Source: Metellina segmentata (lineage: Eukaryota; Arthropoda; Arachnida; Araneae; Tetragnathidae). From it: 64,000 nt of DNA. The notes beneath the pieces are model-generated. The model saw only the letters and a list, made by a program, of their open reading frames with translations, was not told where the DNA came from and did not search any database. This document shows positions 12,596 through 23,499 of the stretch, piece by piece. The translations under genes were made by a program, and so were the position numbers. Numbering within the stretch: position 1 is the first letter of the stretch; every line of letters begins with the position of its first letter. Location: positions 74,164,698 to 74,228,697 of the forward strand of contig OX375877.1 of the NCBI GenBank assembly GCA_947359465.1, written 5' to 3'.

Positions 12596-15425
12596 ATGTA
12601 TTGTGTGGCTGAGGAGCTAACGGATTTTGGTAGTAAAGGCACAGTGGTAATTGTCCATAATAACTGGTTATTGCCTGGTAATGAAAGAAGCTATTGGCCA
12701 CCCTTCAAGAGTCCATCTGGCTTGAATAAACTCCTCATTTCTGGGAAAAAACCCAATAATGATTGGGAAATCATTAATTTAAGCAAAATATTTTGCCAGA
12801 CAGGTACCTTTTCAAATCTAATAATTAAAATAAGCTGTTTTCCTAATTAAAATGTATTGTTTTGTTTATGTTTTGTGAATTTGATATTCCCGCGTTAAGC
12901 CGTTGACTATTTCACCAACATTAAAACAATCAAAAAGTAACATCAGCTTTTTATATATATATATATATATATAATCTTTAGCGACAGTTTTATTGTTGGA
13001 ATGGACGACAACATAGTATACAAGAACCAAAAATGTTTTTATTTCGAACAGATGATTTGCTAAAAGCCCGAAGGAAGGCTCGGGAAGCTGAAGACATTTC
13101 GGACCTTACTGATACCGATATTGATGCTCCCCGTTCCAAGAGAAAACCACTCAAGCTTCTAGACAGTGAAGAGGAACTTGAATCTCCTCGTAACTCCTCA
13201 TTTCTGCCTAGGCCTAAGAAGCTAAGGAAAGACTCTAGGTCAAATGTTGATTATATTGAAGGTATTTTCAGTTATTTACATAAGTTTATTACTTTAGTAA
13301 TGTTACTGTTCTAAATTCACATTTAGTGACAGATCAAATTTATATGGCACACATTCTTCTTTCCCTAACAGATGATTCTCTGAACCTGACTATGATTGAA
13401 AAGGTACAAGATACAAGAGACATAAACTCCTATCTAGAAAAAGGTAATTTATTTTGTTCTATTGTTACATTACAAGTTAAACAACAATATTTGAAAAATT
13501 TGGTGGCGGATGGACGGGCTTGTACGAAATTACCAATTTGGATTTTAACAGTGATAAAATTTTTCTCCTTATAGCAGATGATACACCAGATTTAGAAGAA
13601 ATAGAAGTTTTTTTGTCTCCTGCTGAGGCAAATAATCACATTTCCTTTAGTCAGGCTAGGTCATCCCCATCAGTATCAACTCCTAAACATAATTTAAAAG
13701 GTAATTTTGTTATGTTAGAGGTATTTCCAAAAGGCAAACTTGAGTTACAAGATTATTTTCTATGACATTTTTAACAGTTGACTAATATTTAAAGGTATAT
13801 TATATATACATTACAGAACAGTTTTATTAATTTTAATTGTAAATACTTTTAATGCAAACTATGTAAACCGTATCTTCACTTTGTAACAAATTTATAGAAC
13901 TTTGTCTGAGGCAGGGCTCGAAATACCCGGGTGCACTGTGCACATGAAAATGAAATTGTACACCTAATTTTTTTCACGCTAGGTGCACCTAAATATAACC
14001 TGTGCACCTAATTTAAAAACTTATGTGCACAGGTGCACCTGTATTAAAAAATCTATTTCGAGGCCTGGTCTGAGGTTATAAATCTAGTTTTAAGAAAGTT
14101 GTTTATGAATCAAAAGTTTGACATAACTGCATTTTTATTGTTTAGATATTGTCTCCCCTTTGGAGGTTGGCTCGGTGGACCAACATAAAATTATTTCAAT
14201 TTTATGTGAAGTAAGGGAGCAAAACTCCCAAATACTTCAGCATCTTAGGGGTTTAGAAGAGAGGAACAGATTATCAACTACAAAAGTTGGCATTGAATTG
14301 CCCATAACTCTGCCAGTGTCTTCTCTAGAAGAATTCCAGACTCTAGAAAGCCATCTTGAAGATGCCCAAAACTTTTCTGTTTTCGTGAGTAATAAATCTA
14401 TTCTTTATAAGTTTTATTGCATTAGAATACATTGATTGATAAATAGGTAAATAATCCCACGTTCCAACCGATTTCACTTCAAAATTATTATTTTCCATTT
14501 TGAATTAACTTTTTTAAGGGGCTTTTATAGTAATTATGTAAAGAATGTCACTTGCTAATCTTAGAATTTGTATACATAGTACTTTCCAATCAGGGCTGTA
14601 GTGGAGGGTATACACTCGGTTTTTTCCAGGAAATTCCGTATGTCCTCTGCCTTTTATTAAAAACTACGAACACTGTTTTGTTTTACCTAGAAAACATCAT
14701 GTGAAACGCAGATATCTGTAAAAGCAAAAGAAAAGTTTCTATTTCAAGGTATCACCTTGGTACATAATTCCAAAATCGTAACCATAAATCAAAAGCAATT
14801 CATTCGAAGTATTGCCGATAGAATGAAATTCAGACTTTGTTCAGATGTTAATGAAGAAAATTTCCAACTTTTAAAGGATATATCCATGCTTGATCCAGAA
14901 AATATAAATACAGGGGATATTAGCCGTGTAGAAAAAAAAGGTAAAAAGGATTTGTTGACGTTTTGGTATGTGTGCGCGTGGACAATGATTTTGAATTGCT
15001 AATTAGATGTATTATTGCTTCCTATTGGCTACATTTAACTTATTCTTCAACATTTTTCTCTTTTCAGTGCACCTATTTGGCTTCCAGAGTAACAGGAAGC
15101 ACTGCCTTTTAGATCTAGTGGCTTGCGAGTTAAACTTCAAAGGTACTGGAAGGAAAAAAGCATTTGAAGGGACTTCTCTTTGTTGTGCCTTATTAAGTAA
15201 GTATATTTTCTTTTAACCAAATACAAGAACTTCAAAAGAAGTTTTAAAATCTTATTTTTTTTGCTGCCCTTTAATTTTTTAAATTGTGCTCTAGAACTTT
15301 TCTTCTATTTTTCAGGATCTATGAAAAAGGTCACTGGTTCACCGGATGACAATATAAAGAACTGTATAAAAGTTTGGCTGAAACATGCCCCCCAACGTTT
15401 CTCCCTTACAATAAAGAAATGTTAA
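12596..15425 (+). CDS. DUF4806-type transposon accessory protein, 446 aa, eight exons
   Basis: Exons are 12596-12803, 13052-13261, 13372-13443, 13578-13700, 14146-14384, 14691-14940, 15068-15196 and 15316-15425. All junctions are GT-AG and the phases agree, giving 446 codons plus TAA without a stop. A probable noncoding first exon ends at 12094 (GTAAGG follows) and splices to 12583. The N-terminus has SYWPPFKSPS and a DDW-like NNDWEI segment, common in arthropod proteins with DUF4806. The middle is acidic and charged with a basic KRKP patch. The C-terminus has FGFQSNRK, NFKGTGRKKAFEGTSLC and KVWLKHAPQRF, matching the DUF4806 pattern ending in WLKHAPxR. The function of DUF4806 is not established to my knowledge. 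A DNA-binding or accessory role in transposition is my inference from its place beside the transposase. Confidence 0.75.
13912..14067. mobile_element. 156-bp hAT-type MITE in an intron
   Basis: The termini are CAGGGCTCGAAATA and, inverted, CAGGCCTCGAAATA. GTCTGAGG lies directly outside both ends (13904-13911 and 14068-14075), an 8-bp duplication. The interior is built from GTGCAC-containing repeats. It has no coding capacity. It lies in the fourth coding intron of the DUF4806-type gene and leaves the splice sites intact. Confidence 0.88.
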
Positions 15426-15509
15426 TGATATAAATATTATATAATAATTTAATCTTCATTTTTTCTTGTGCTGTTTTCTATATTTCTGAACTTCATTTTT
15501 TTAAATAAA

Positions 15510-17512
15510 ATGCCAAAAAAAGGTATTGTAAGTAATAGACAAACAAAAAGGAGGGCTAAGAAAGTATTCAAAGAAATTGTCAACATTTCCAATAGTTTAC
15601 ATAGTGATATTCCTGATGAAGATAAGGATATTGACAGAGATGTAAACCAAGAATTTGAAGGTGAACCTTGTGACATGGAACCCCAACCAACTGAGCTAAT
15701 ATCAAGCAATCTATGTAATTCCATTCATGACAATTTTGACATTAAAAGTGATAGATTGGGACCTATTAATCAAAATGAAAATTCATCTAACTTACAGCAT
15801 GAGTTAAGGGATTGGGCCTGTAAGCATAAAATTTCTGGTCTTGCTGTAACAGACTTATTAAATATTTTGGCCCCTCACCATTCAGATTTGCCTAGATCCA
15901 GCCGTACTTTGATGAAAACTCCCTTGATGTCTTCATTTGACATAATTAAATTACAAAATGGGGACTTATGCTATTTTGGCGTTGAAAAGCAATTGTTAAG
16001 TTTCTTCTCTAGGCATTTGATTGTACCCAATGAAATTCTGTATCTAAAATTTAATATTGATGGCCTTCCTTTGTTTAAAAGCTCTAAAATTCAATTTTGG
16101 CCAATTCTTATGCAGGTAAGTAATTGTAGTGTCACAGATCTGATGGTTGTGGGACTTCCAAACCAATCCCAATTGAAACTTTTTTTGTAAATTTTGTAAC
16201 AGAATTGGAAAAACTACTGAATGTTGGTTTAATGTTTAACAAAAAAAATAATTTATGTTAAGTTACTTTCAATTATTTGTGATGCACCAGCCCGTGCTTA
16301 TCTAAAATGTATATAAGGGCATAATGGTTATTCTTCCTGTGATAAATGTATTTGTCATGGAACTTATGATCATGATGGTCGTGTTGTGGTATTAGATGAT
16401 TTAAATGCTAGAAAACGATATAATACATCGTTTAGGACCCAAAATGATACAGAACATCACATGGGAACTTCTCCATTGTTGGTTCTTGAAATTGACATGG
16501 TTGAAGATTTCCCTTTGGATTATATGCATTGTGTATGCCTAGGGGTAATGAGAAAATTGCTTAACTTTTGGGTTGGTGGTAGAGTGCCCATAAAATTAGA
16601 CAGTAAAACAGTGAAGGAAATAAGCTCAAAGTTGATTTCCTTTAAGCCATATTTTTCTAAAGAGTTTGGCAGAAAGCCCAGAGGACTTGATTGTTTAGAT
16701 AGGTGGAAGGCAACAGAGTATCGGACCTTTCTTTTATATGCTGGTCCTGTTGCATTGCTGAATTTAATTCCTACTGCTATCTACGAACATTTTCTTTTGT
16801 TACATTTTGCTATAAGGGTTTTGTGCTCAGGTACACTAACCGATTACTATGATGATGCAAATAATTGTCTGAGAGAATTTGTGGAGCATTCGGCTAAGTT
16901 GTATGGCAAGAGTTTCATTATTTACAATGTTCATGTGCTAATCCATCTGGTAGATGATGTCAGAAAATTTGGTTCTTTAGATAATTTTTCAGCTTTTAAA
17001 TTTGAAAGTTTTTTGGGTAAACTAAAAAAAGAAACGTAAAATCTGGTAATAAGCCACTTGAGCAAATTTGTCGGCGACTGACTGAGCAAGATATAGTTCT
17101 ACCTACAAAAATATCAAACTTGCCATATGAAGAAGGAATTGAGCACAATTTAGGGCCAATTCCCCCCAATTTTATTGGTCGACAATTAAAATCAGTTGAA
17201 GTACCTAACAAATACACAATATCAATTCATTTACACAGTCCCCAAGATAGTTATTGTTTAACAAAGGACAAATCTGTTGTTCAAATAAAAAATCTCCTGG
17301 TTGAAAATAATGAATTATGTATTCTTGGTTTAAAATTTGTTGAGAAAATGGATTATTTTAAATATCCGTTTCGGTCTTCGAATATTGATATGTATCTTCT
17401 AAAAAAACTAGGTACTGAATACTGTAAAATACCCCTTGTGCATATTGTTTCCAAATGTATATTGCTACCTTTTAGAGATAATTATTTTGTCAGCTTACCA
17501 ATATTGCATTAA
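15510..17512 (+). pseudogene. Tnp2-like transposase of the CACTA-like element, broken
   Basis: The start ATG at 15510 opens a lysine-rich N-terminus. After it come LRDWACKHKISGLAVTDLL, NIDGLPLFKSSK and FWPILMQ. Beyond a damaged stretch the frame resumes with CDAPARAYLKCI, GHNGYSSCDKC, the block DFPLDYMHCVCLGVMRKLL and SGNKPLEQICRRLTEQ. These blocks and their order fit eukaryotic Tnp2-like transposases. The DYMH and CDAPAR segments probably lie in the catalytic core. Damage includes a frameshift with a stop near 16160-16190, a TAA where GHNGYSS is preceded by a lysine in relatives (near 16316), and a frameshift near 17030. It therefore cannot make a full protein, in contrast to its intact neighbour. 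Confidence 0.78.
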
Positions 17513-17517
17513 AGAAG

Positions 17518-17523
17518 AATAAA
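17518..17523 (+). terminator. AATAAA polyadenylation signal of the transposase gene
   Basis: The signal lies six bases after the transposase stop codon. LINE-derived sequence begins immediately downstream. Confidence 0.6.
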
Positions 17524-18400
17524 TATACTTTCTAATCACTGCCTTGTCTCAATATTACCTTCATTTTCTAAAGTTATTGAAAAAATCCGATGATTCAGTT
17601 TTATTATATTCATGCTCTAATACTAATGAAATAAACACTCAAATTGAATCTGATTTAATTGAAATAGAAACTTGGTTTGTTGCTAACGACTTAACTTTGA
17701 ATATTAACAAAACAAAGTATATTCACTTTAGTTTAAGAAAATCTGTACTTCATTTCACATCAAATAGCATACCTCAAATTGTATAAAACTTTTTTCTCAA
17801 ATTGTCAGTATCATAGTCTTCTATGAGTTTAAAATATAAAATACTTAGACTTATACATAGATTCTAATCTTAAATGGAAAACTCTTATCAATGAGTTGGG
17901 CAAAAAACTGCTTTGTTCTAGTGAAATTACACCACCTGAAAAATAAAGTTAATCCTGCATTTTTGAAATCTGTATATTATGCTTATTTCTATTCTCTTAT
18001 TAATTATGGTGCTATCATTTGGGGTGGTGAATACAAAACTAATCTTTATCCAATTGTTTCAATCCAAAAGAAAGCGTTTAAAATTTTAACTAACCAACCA
18101 TTTCCTCAAAATTTTAGAATTCTAAACTTATTACCTATTTGACATATGTTTTTTTAAATTATACTTTTACCAAAATAAAAATATCTAGTTTTAAGATAAA
18201 TTATTACAATACTAGATCGACCCAAACATTCATAGTTCCAAACTATTTTTTCTAAACATTTCTTTTATTTAGCTCCTAGGTTATTTAACAGTCTACCAAG
18301 TAATTTAGTTGAAATCAATAATGATTCGGTCTTTAAAAGAAAACTATTTAAATTTCTAATCTCAATAGACGACTTGGATCTGTATTTTTTACTCACTAGA
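17524..18400 (+). mobile_element. non-LTR retrotransposon (LINE) fragment, reverse transcriptase C-terminal half
   Basis: A segment reading SILPSFSKVIEKI, the start of a LINE reverse transcriptase, is followed at once by DDSVLLYS, which contains the catalytic DD. The central palm is therefore deleted. Next come NDLTLNINKTKYIHFS, then INYGAIIWGG, QKKAFKILTN and, after a frame change, APRLFNSLPSNLVEI. These are C-terminal reverse transcriptase blocks of Jockey/RTE/CR1-like elements; I cannot place the clade. Several frames and stops make it a pseudogene lying within the CACTA-like element. Confidence 0.75.
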
Positions 18401-18784
18401 AGCATATTTTCATTGTTCACCAGCTATTTTGCCACATTCAATTATTTCTCTATGTTGTATTAGTTTTTATGTTTACAAAAGTAAGAATTGTATGCATAAA
18501 AACCCTAATAATAGGATTGTTAATTTATTGTGTTAGTTTTGATTGCATAAAAGAAAGAATTAAAATGCACACAATTGAAAATTAATGCGAAACTTTCAAA
18601 ATAAAGATTCTATATTTTAGATTTTTTTAAATTTATTGAATGATGTGTAATGTCCTAGTCACTGGTTATTCAAAAATAGTTAAAATGTGCTAACTTTATC
18701 AAACGAATTGGGAAAATACAACTTAAATTATTTGAATTGAGTCGGCATATTTTCAACTATTTATGACCAACCAGTTGCCGGGGC

Positions 18785-19080
18785 AAACATGTCATTAAAA
18801 ACGTAAAATTCATGACATTTGAGTACGTGAAAAATCACGAATAAAAAACGTCATTTAATCACGTATAAAAAACGCCATGAAATGACGTCATAATTAAGTC
18901 ATTTGATTTCGTCAATAACACGTCATTCTATGACGAACGATCGTCATTAGATCACGTCAAAATCTCGTCATTTTATGACGTCAAAAATGACGTCTTTGAA
19001 TTGGACATTCGACCAAAAAAATGACGTCAATTTTAAGTCATTTTATGACTAAATAATCACGTCATTAAAGACGTCATTCG
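18785..19080. repeat. right subterminal array of TGACGT/ACGTCA motifs
   Basis: The last 300 bp of the CACTA-like element repeat ACGTCA, TGACGTCA and related CGTCAT words in both orientations, mirroring the left array. It ends in the inverted terminus ACTACTTGGG. Confidence 0.8.
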
Positions 19081-19092
19081 ACTACTTGGGCC

Positions 19093-19194
19093 TACTGAAG
19101 TAATTAGAAAATTTTATAAATAATTTCAGAGAAGAATTTGAAAAGGTGCAACTGAGATTTATCAGGCCTATCATTTAATGTGGTAGATGGACAC
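19093..19194 (+). pseudogene. hAT transposase fragment between two insertions
   Basis: About 100 bp remain between the CACTA-like and LTR insertions. The frame from 11537 continues as TEVIRKFYK, then a stop, then hydrophilic residues. The segment ends with ACAC, the target duplication of the LTR element. Confidence 0.6.
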
Positions 19195-19637
19195 TGTACC
19201 ATATGGTACTTGCCGACCCTTTTCCCTAACACGTGGACGCTGGAATGTTTCGGAATGCGAAAACAACTTTATTCTGCACGTGCGGTTCCCCGGTCTCTTA
19301 TCTGGGATCACGTTTTAGCGGTGGGATGAGAGACGGTTTTCGCAGCTGTGTGGGGGTGTTTCTGTTCGGCAGAGAACATAAACATCTCTAGAGGGCTCGG
19401 AATTCACCCCCCTCTCGTTGTCAGCGGCGGTTCTGCGAAGCGAACGTGGATTTTGAGGGGATTCGGACTCGAGATTCAACGAGAGACAGACGTCTCTGTT
19501 TTGCCAATTGTGTTACTTTGGCTTCAGGCAGGGTTCGATTGTCGATGGCTGTGCCCATAATTATCTTGTAAATATTTATGTAAATAAATAGTTTAATTTT
19601 AAATCAGCTGTCCGTCAAATTCTTACATGACGGTACA
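19195..19637 (+). repeat. left LTR, inverted relative to the element
   Basis: It begins TGTACC and ends GGTACA, the usual short inverted LTR ends. AATAAA near 19585 lies in plus orientation. This LTR would drive transcription into the element against the gag-pro frame. Confidence 0.85.
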
Positions 19638-20703
19638 GCTTAACCGCCCCCACTACTGAAAAAACTTTTCCCAAAGGTGAAAAGTTTTCAACGTACGCAT
19701 CCACAGACGCACGGATAATCACCCACTGGCAATTCAGAATAACAGATCACTTACCACCACCATATCCTGAAACCGTGACTCAAGAATATGTGTAAGGCAA
19801 GTTAAATCCAATCAATTTAAAATTCATATACCGGAGTAACTTTCTACTCCCTTACAGTATGGTCACTCAAGGCTCAAATACCAAATTAAAATAAAAACAA
19901 AATAAACACCAAACATTAAGACTTATACCAAATTCGTTAAAACTAAAACCAAATCACATTAACCACATCACATATAAGAATTTCGTTAAGCGAAACCCAA
20001 AATTTCAATACACAATACGAACTATACAAATTCCATTAACCAGACAAAAATACAACAAAGCATATTTCTAAATTCAATATTTTCGCTAAGCGAACCCAGA
20101 ATAAACAAACCCCATACGAACTATAATAATACTTTCATTAAACCAACCAAAATACACCAAAACATATATAAAATATCAATCTTGTTAAGCGAAAACCAAA
20201 TTCCTAAGTTTCACTCAACACACGTCATGAGTTGCAATTTTAAAACTACAAATCTTCGACAGTGGTTTAAAATGACAGTGAAAACATCCTAAACACAAAA
20301 TTAATTTCCACTCTACACAAAACATAATTTAAATTTGCACGTAACTTTCAGCGAAAAGTACTCGAGTGAAGAACATAGATACAAGAAATCAATTCCACCA
20401 TACGCAAAACATAATTTACAACTTTTAACATTTAAAATCCTCAGCAAAAGATACTGATATCATTGAATGAATATTTCATAATTACAAGGCTACCAATTTC
20501 ACTCCGAGCAAACATAATTCACAATTTTAGCACTTAAAATCTCCAGAAAGAAAAAAGAAACATTTAAGTGAAATGCCATAACTACAAAAAATCTCCATTT
20601 CACTCAACTCAAAACATGATTCGCAATAATATTACACTATACAACACAAATCTTCCTCATTTACATTTTATTTAGCTCCTTGAATTTTCGTGAAAATCGC
20701 GAC
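19638..20703 (-). other. noncoding 3' region of the LTR element
   Basis: This AT-rich stretch holds repeated minus-strand GGTTTCGCTTAACGAA-like blocks (plus-strand TTTCGTTAAGCGAAA near 19981, 20091 and 20187). It has no open frame. The purine tract near 19640-19655 on the minus strand adjoins the LTR. Confidence 0.5.
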
Positions 20704-23499
20704 TCAGACTGTCGGCATTAAATTTTTTTTTTCCTTTCCCAGATCGGTGTTCGATCGCGGAATTTCCAATTTTTTTGGTCGATGCATTGCCAAAATCATT
20801 AATACCCTCCCGATTTCACATTCCTGCCAATCTCGTGACAATTTTATCTGGGGTCCTAGCCATTTCTCATACCGCACGGTGTCTGGGGTTTTTATACTCT
20901 TCCCGTGCACCAATTCTGCCGGGGCGTAAACGCTGCTCACGTGTACCGTGGAAAACACTAACGGTGTAAGTTGTGGGTCCCAATCTGATCCGGCTCCGGA
21001 ACCTAACGCTAAAGGTCTTGGCTTCACCCCTTCACTCACTAGCAACTCTTTTCTTTTCCCCTTTTGGCCCACGTGACCTATTTCAAAAGTTTCCTCCTGA
21101 ACGGAAACGGACACCTCTAATTCTTCTTCTAACCCTGGGCCACCTTCCGTTATCTTTCCCTTACTGCTATTCGGTATTTCCAGGAAAATCATTCCCGTCG
21201 TTTCACTTGCTACCCCCACTGGAAGAACCAACGGTTCTTTCGATCGCACCTTTGCGATAGCGGTCTGGATTACCACCCTCGGAGAGCATAACTTGGCTAC
21301 CTGGGGACTTACTTTCTCCCCTCCAGAAACATCATCGTCTCTCTGCCCCTTTAGTTCTTTTTTCTGGTCGTTAGCCTCTGTCATAGGAAGACTAATAGGC
21401 TCGCCCGATCTCAACTCCGCGTCGGTCTTATTTATCGCCAACGGGGCCTTTTTCCTGTCATTTGGCTTTCCCGCCCTTTGACAAGGATCACATGACCGCA
21501 CATAATCTTCCATCTCCCGAAAACACCCGGGCCAATAAAAATACCGCGCAAGCTTATCCTTTGATTTCGTACCCCCCATGTGCGCCGATGTCCCTTCGTG
21601 ACACAACGCCAAAACCTTTTGCCTTAACGCCTTTGGCACTACTAATAATTTCTGTGCCAGACCCATTCGGTCTTCTCGACCTTTTACAAGTATTCCCTTC
21701 TCAAATGAATATGGTTTATCCCTCTGATTTCGTTTTGGGTCGGACGCCATCTCTAACGCCTCTTTCAAACTAGGGCAATTTTCCTGCGCCTTCTTAAATT
21801 CCTCTCTCTTTACTTCCAGAAGCTCCAATTCCGTGCCGCTTGCCTCCGCCACGGGAATAACAAGCGGTTCGTCCAACCTCAATTCTGTAGCTGTCTTGTC
21901 TATCCCCGGCGAGGGCGAAATCGAAACTACTTGGGGGTTTTCCCCCTCCCCCAAAACATTCGCTTCTGACTGCCGTTTCTGTAAACGCGTTTGAACGGCA
22001 TTAATTTGCTCAGTTTCCGAGAACTCATATCCCGTTAATTCGCGAATCATCTGAGCTGTTCGGTTACCTAAGATGTATCGTCGCACATCGGCGGTGTTTG
22101 CAAAGACAGCTGCCTTGGTAGTGATTGACCCAAAACCTCCTTCTACTTTCACTTCCGCTAAGGGTAACGAAATTTGATAGGAGTCTAGCGGTTGCTGAAT
22201 CCACACGGTCTCTCCCGTGTAGGATTTGGGGTCCACGTAATTCCGGTGTACTAAATCCAAGGTCGAACCCGAATCTCGAAGGATGTTTATTTCTTTAGCG
22301 TTTACAGATCCCTTTTGTACATACGGCATCAATAATTCATGTTCGGCTTCCCGTCTGAGTCTATTTACCGATTCAACTGTCACCCTATTCCCCAACCTCG
22401 GACAATTTGGCCTTAGGTGGTCGCTCGCGTTGCACTCAAAACACCGCGGCGTGCGTCTCCGATCAAAAGTGTCGAATTTCCTTCCCTGGGAACTAGGCGG
22501 GAAAAAATCGTTCTTCCCTCGAGCGGGAGCAGGATGGTATTTACCCTCTCTGACTTTGGCTGGGAAAGGCGTAATTCCTTTGGGTTTTTCGAAAGGCTTT
22601 CTTTTGGGTTTCCGAATGTCTTCGTAGGAATCTAGCAGTTCGGCTAATTTGCCGGGGTCTTTAATCTTAGCCCAATCATCGAGGAAATGGTTCCTCACCT
22701 CCAACGGGACACGTCTTTTGACTTGGTCCGTTATCATTAAATCTTTTAAAGATTCATAGTCCATAACCTCCAACCCTCGAATCCACTCTTCCAGATAATT
22801 TCGGGTTTCGAAAATAAAATCCTTCCAAGTGCTATCGGGTTTTCGGCTATGGTGGAGGAATTTTTGGCGAAAAATTTCGGGACTCAACTTATACCGCTTT
22901 AGCAGAAGCTCTTTGACGTGGTCATAGTTTTCTGCTACTTCATCTGGTTCGCGTGCGATGATCTGCACGATATCAAGAGGCAATACCGGTTGTAAGCAAG
23001 ACACCCAGTCTTTTTTCTCAATGTTAGCCCTCTTAGCCTGACGCTCAAACATTATCAGGTACAGACTAATGTCGGTCTGGTCTGAATCGAATTTGGGAAC
23101 CAGTTTTAAAATATCTATTCGTGGTTTTCCCTGGGAACTTAACGAGTCGACGTGATCGCGGGGTTCTCGTCGGGATGCCTCAATCCGTAGTTTTTCAAGC
23201 TCAAAGTTATACTGTCTTTCTTGTTCCCTATCCTTACTTGCTTGTTCCCTATCCCTATCCTTACTTGCTTGTTCCCTATCCCTATCCTTACTTGCTTGTT
23301 CTTTTTCCTGCCTCTCCCTCTCCCGTCTTTCCTGTATAATCCTTTCTAACGCCACTTTTGCGTATTCCTCATCGTAGGAATCGTGCGAGAGGATTAACTC
23401 CTTAAGTTGGGATGTCAGTAATCCCGGAGTAACCGTTCTTTCCAAAAATTCCGCTAGTTCCTCTAGATCTTGTTTCCTACCTTTGCCCAAGTACGCCAT
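20704..23499 (-). CDS. Gag-protease-HHCC polyprotein lacking reverse transcriptase, 931 aa
   Basis: One uninterrupted frame starts at an ATG (MAYLGKGRKQDLEELAEFLE). Residues 55-110 are a charged coiled coil with REQASKDRD repeats. Residues 130-300 are a gypsy-type Gag capsid segment. A CCHC zinc knuckle occupies 353-366 (C353, C356, H361, C366). An aspartic protease motif DSG lies at 409-411. An integrase zinc-binding region follows with H634, H640, C670 and C673. Near the C-terminus SVYAPAELVHGKSI resembles the segment that follows an integrase core. There is no reverse transcriptase, no RNase H and no D,D-35-E core. In their place, a motif of the type ELRxxEPLxLPVxEA occurs three times, near 538, 694 and 755. 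It could make virus-like particles but needs enzymes supplied in trans. The Gag is related to that at 59.3 kb. Confidence 0.82.
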   Translation of the reverse strand: MAYLGKGRKQDLEELAEFLERTVTPGLLTSQLKELILSHDSYDEEYAKVALERIIQERRERERQEKEQASKDRDREQASKDRDREQASKDREQERQYNFELEKLRIEASRREPRDHVDSLSSQGKPRIDILKLVPKFDSDQTDISLYLIMFERQAKRANIEKKDWVSCLQPVLPLDIVQIIAREPDEVAENYDHVKELLLKRYKLSPEIFRQKFLHHSRKPDSTWKDFIFETRNYLEEWIRGLEVMDYESLKDLMITDQVKRRVPLEVRNHFLDDWAKIKDPGKLAELLDSYEDIRKPKRKPFEKPKGITPFPAKVREGKYHPAPARGKNDFFPPSSQGRKFDTFDRRRTPRCFECNASDHLRPNCPRLGNRVTVESVNRLRREAEHELLMPYVQKGSVNAKEINILRDSGSTLDLVHRNYVDPKSYTGETVWIQQPLDSYQISLPLAEVKVEGGFGSITTKAAVFANTADVRRYILGNRTAQMIRELTGYEFSETEQINAVQTRLQKRQSEANVLGEGENPQVVSISPSPGIDKTATELRLDEPLVIPVAEASGTELELLEVKREEFKKAQENCPSLKEALEMASDPKRNQRDKPYSFEKGILVKGREDRMGLAQKLLVVPKALRQKVLALCHEGTSAHMGGTKSKDKLARYFYWPGCFREMEDYVRSCDPCQRAGKPNDRKKAPLAINKTDAELRSGEPISLPMTEANDQKKELKGQRDDDVSGGEKVSPQVAKLCSPRVVIQTAIAKVRSKEPLVLPVGVASETTGMIFLEIPNSSKGKITEGGPGLEEELEVSVSVQEETFEIGHVGQKGKRKELLVSEGVKPRPLALGSGAGSDWDPQLTPLVFSTVHVSSVYAPAELVHGKSIKTPDTVRYEKWLGPQIKLSRDWQECEIGRVLMILAMHRPKKLEIPRSNTDLGKEKKNLMPTV

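Larger units (their letters stand above)
11538..19092 (+). mobile_element. CACTA/EnSpm-like DNA transposon with DUF4806-type gene
   Basis: The termini are inverted repeats built on CCCAAGTAGT at the left and ACTACTTGGG at the right. They are flanked by TAC (11535-11537 and 19093-19095); a 4-bp CTAC reading is also possible because of C runs. Both ends carry dense arrays of ACGTCA/TGACGT motifs over about 300 bp, typical of subterminal transposase sites in CACTA elements. Inside are an intact spliced DUF4806-type gene and a decayed Tnp2-like transposase. Removing the element and one target copy rejoins the hAT reading frame. The superfamily call rests on the subterminal repeats, the short duplication and transposase resemblance. 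Confidence 0.75.

Noticed and set aside
15007..15216. Separate small membrane protein starting at 15007
   Set aside because: The hydrophobic part is intron sequence. The exon of the DUF4806-type gene begins at 15068 in the same frame.
20690..23339. Several plus-strand open frames of 60-114 codons
   Set aside because: They are antisense shadows of the 931-codon minus-strand Gag-protease frame.
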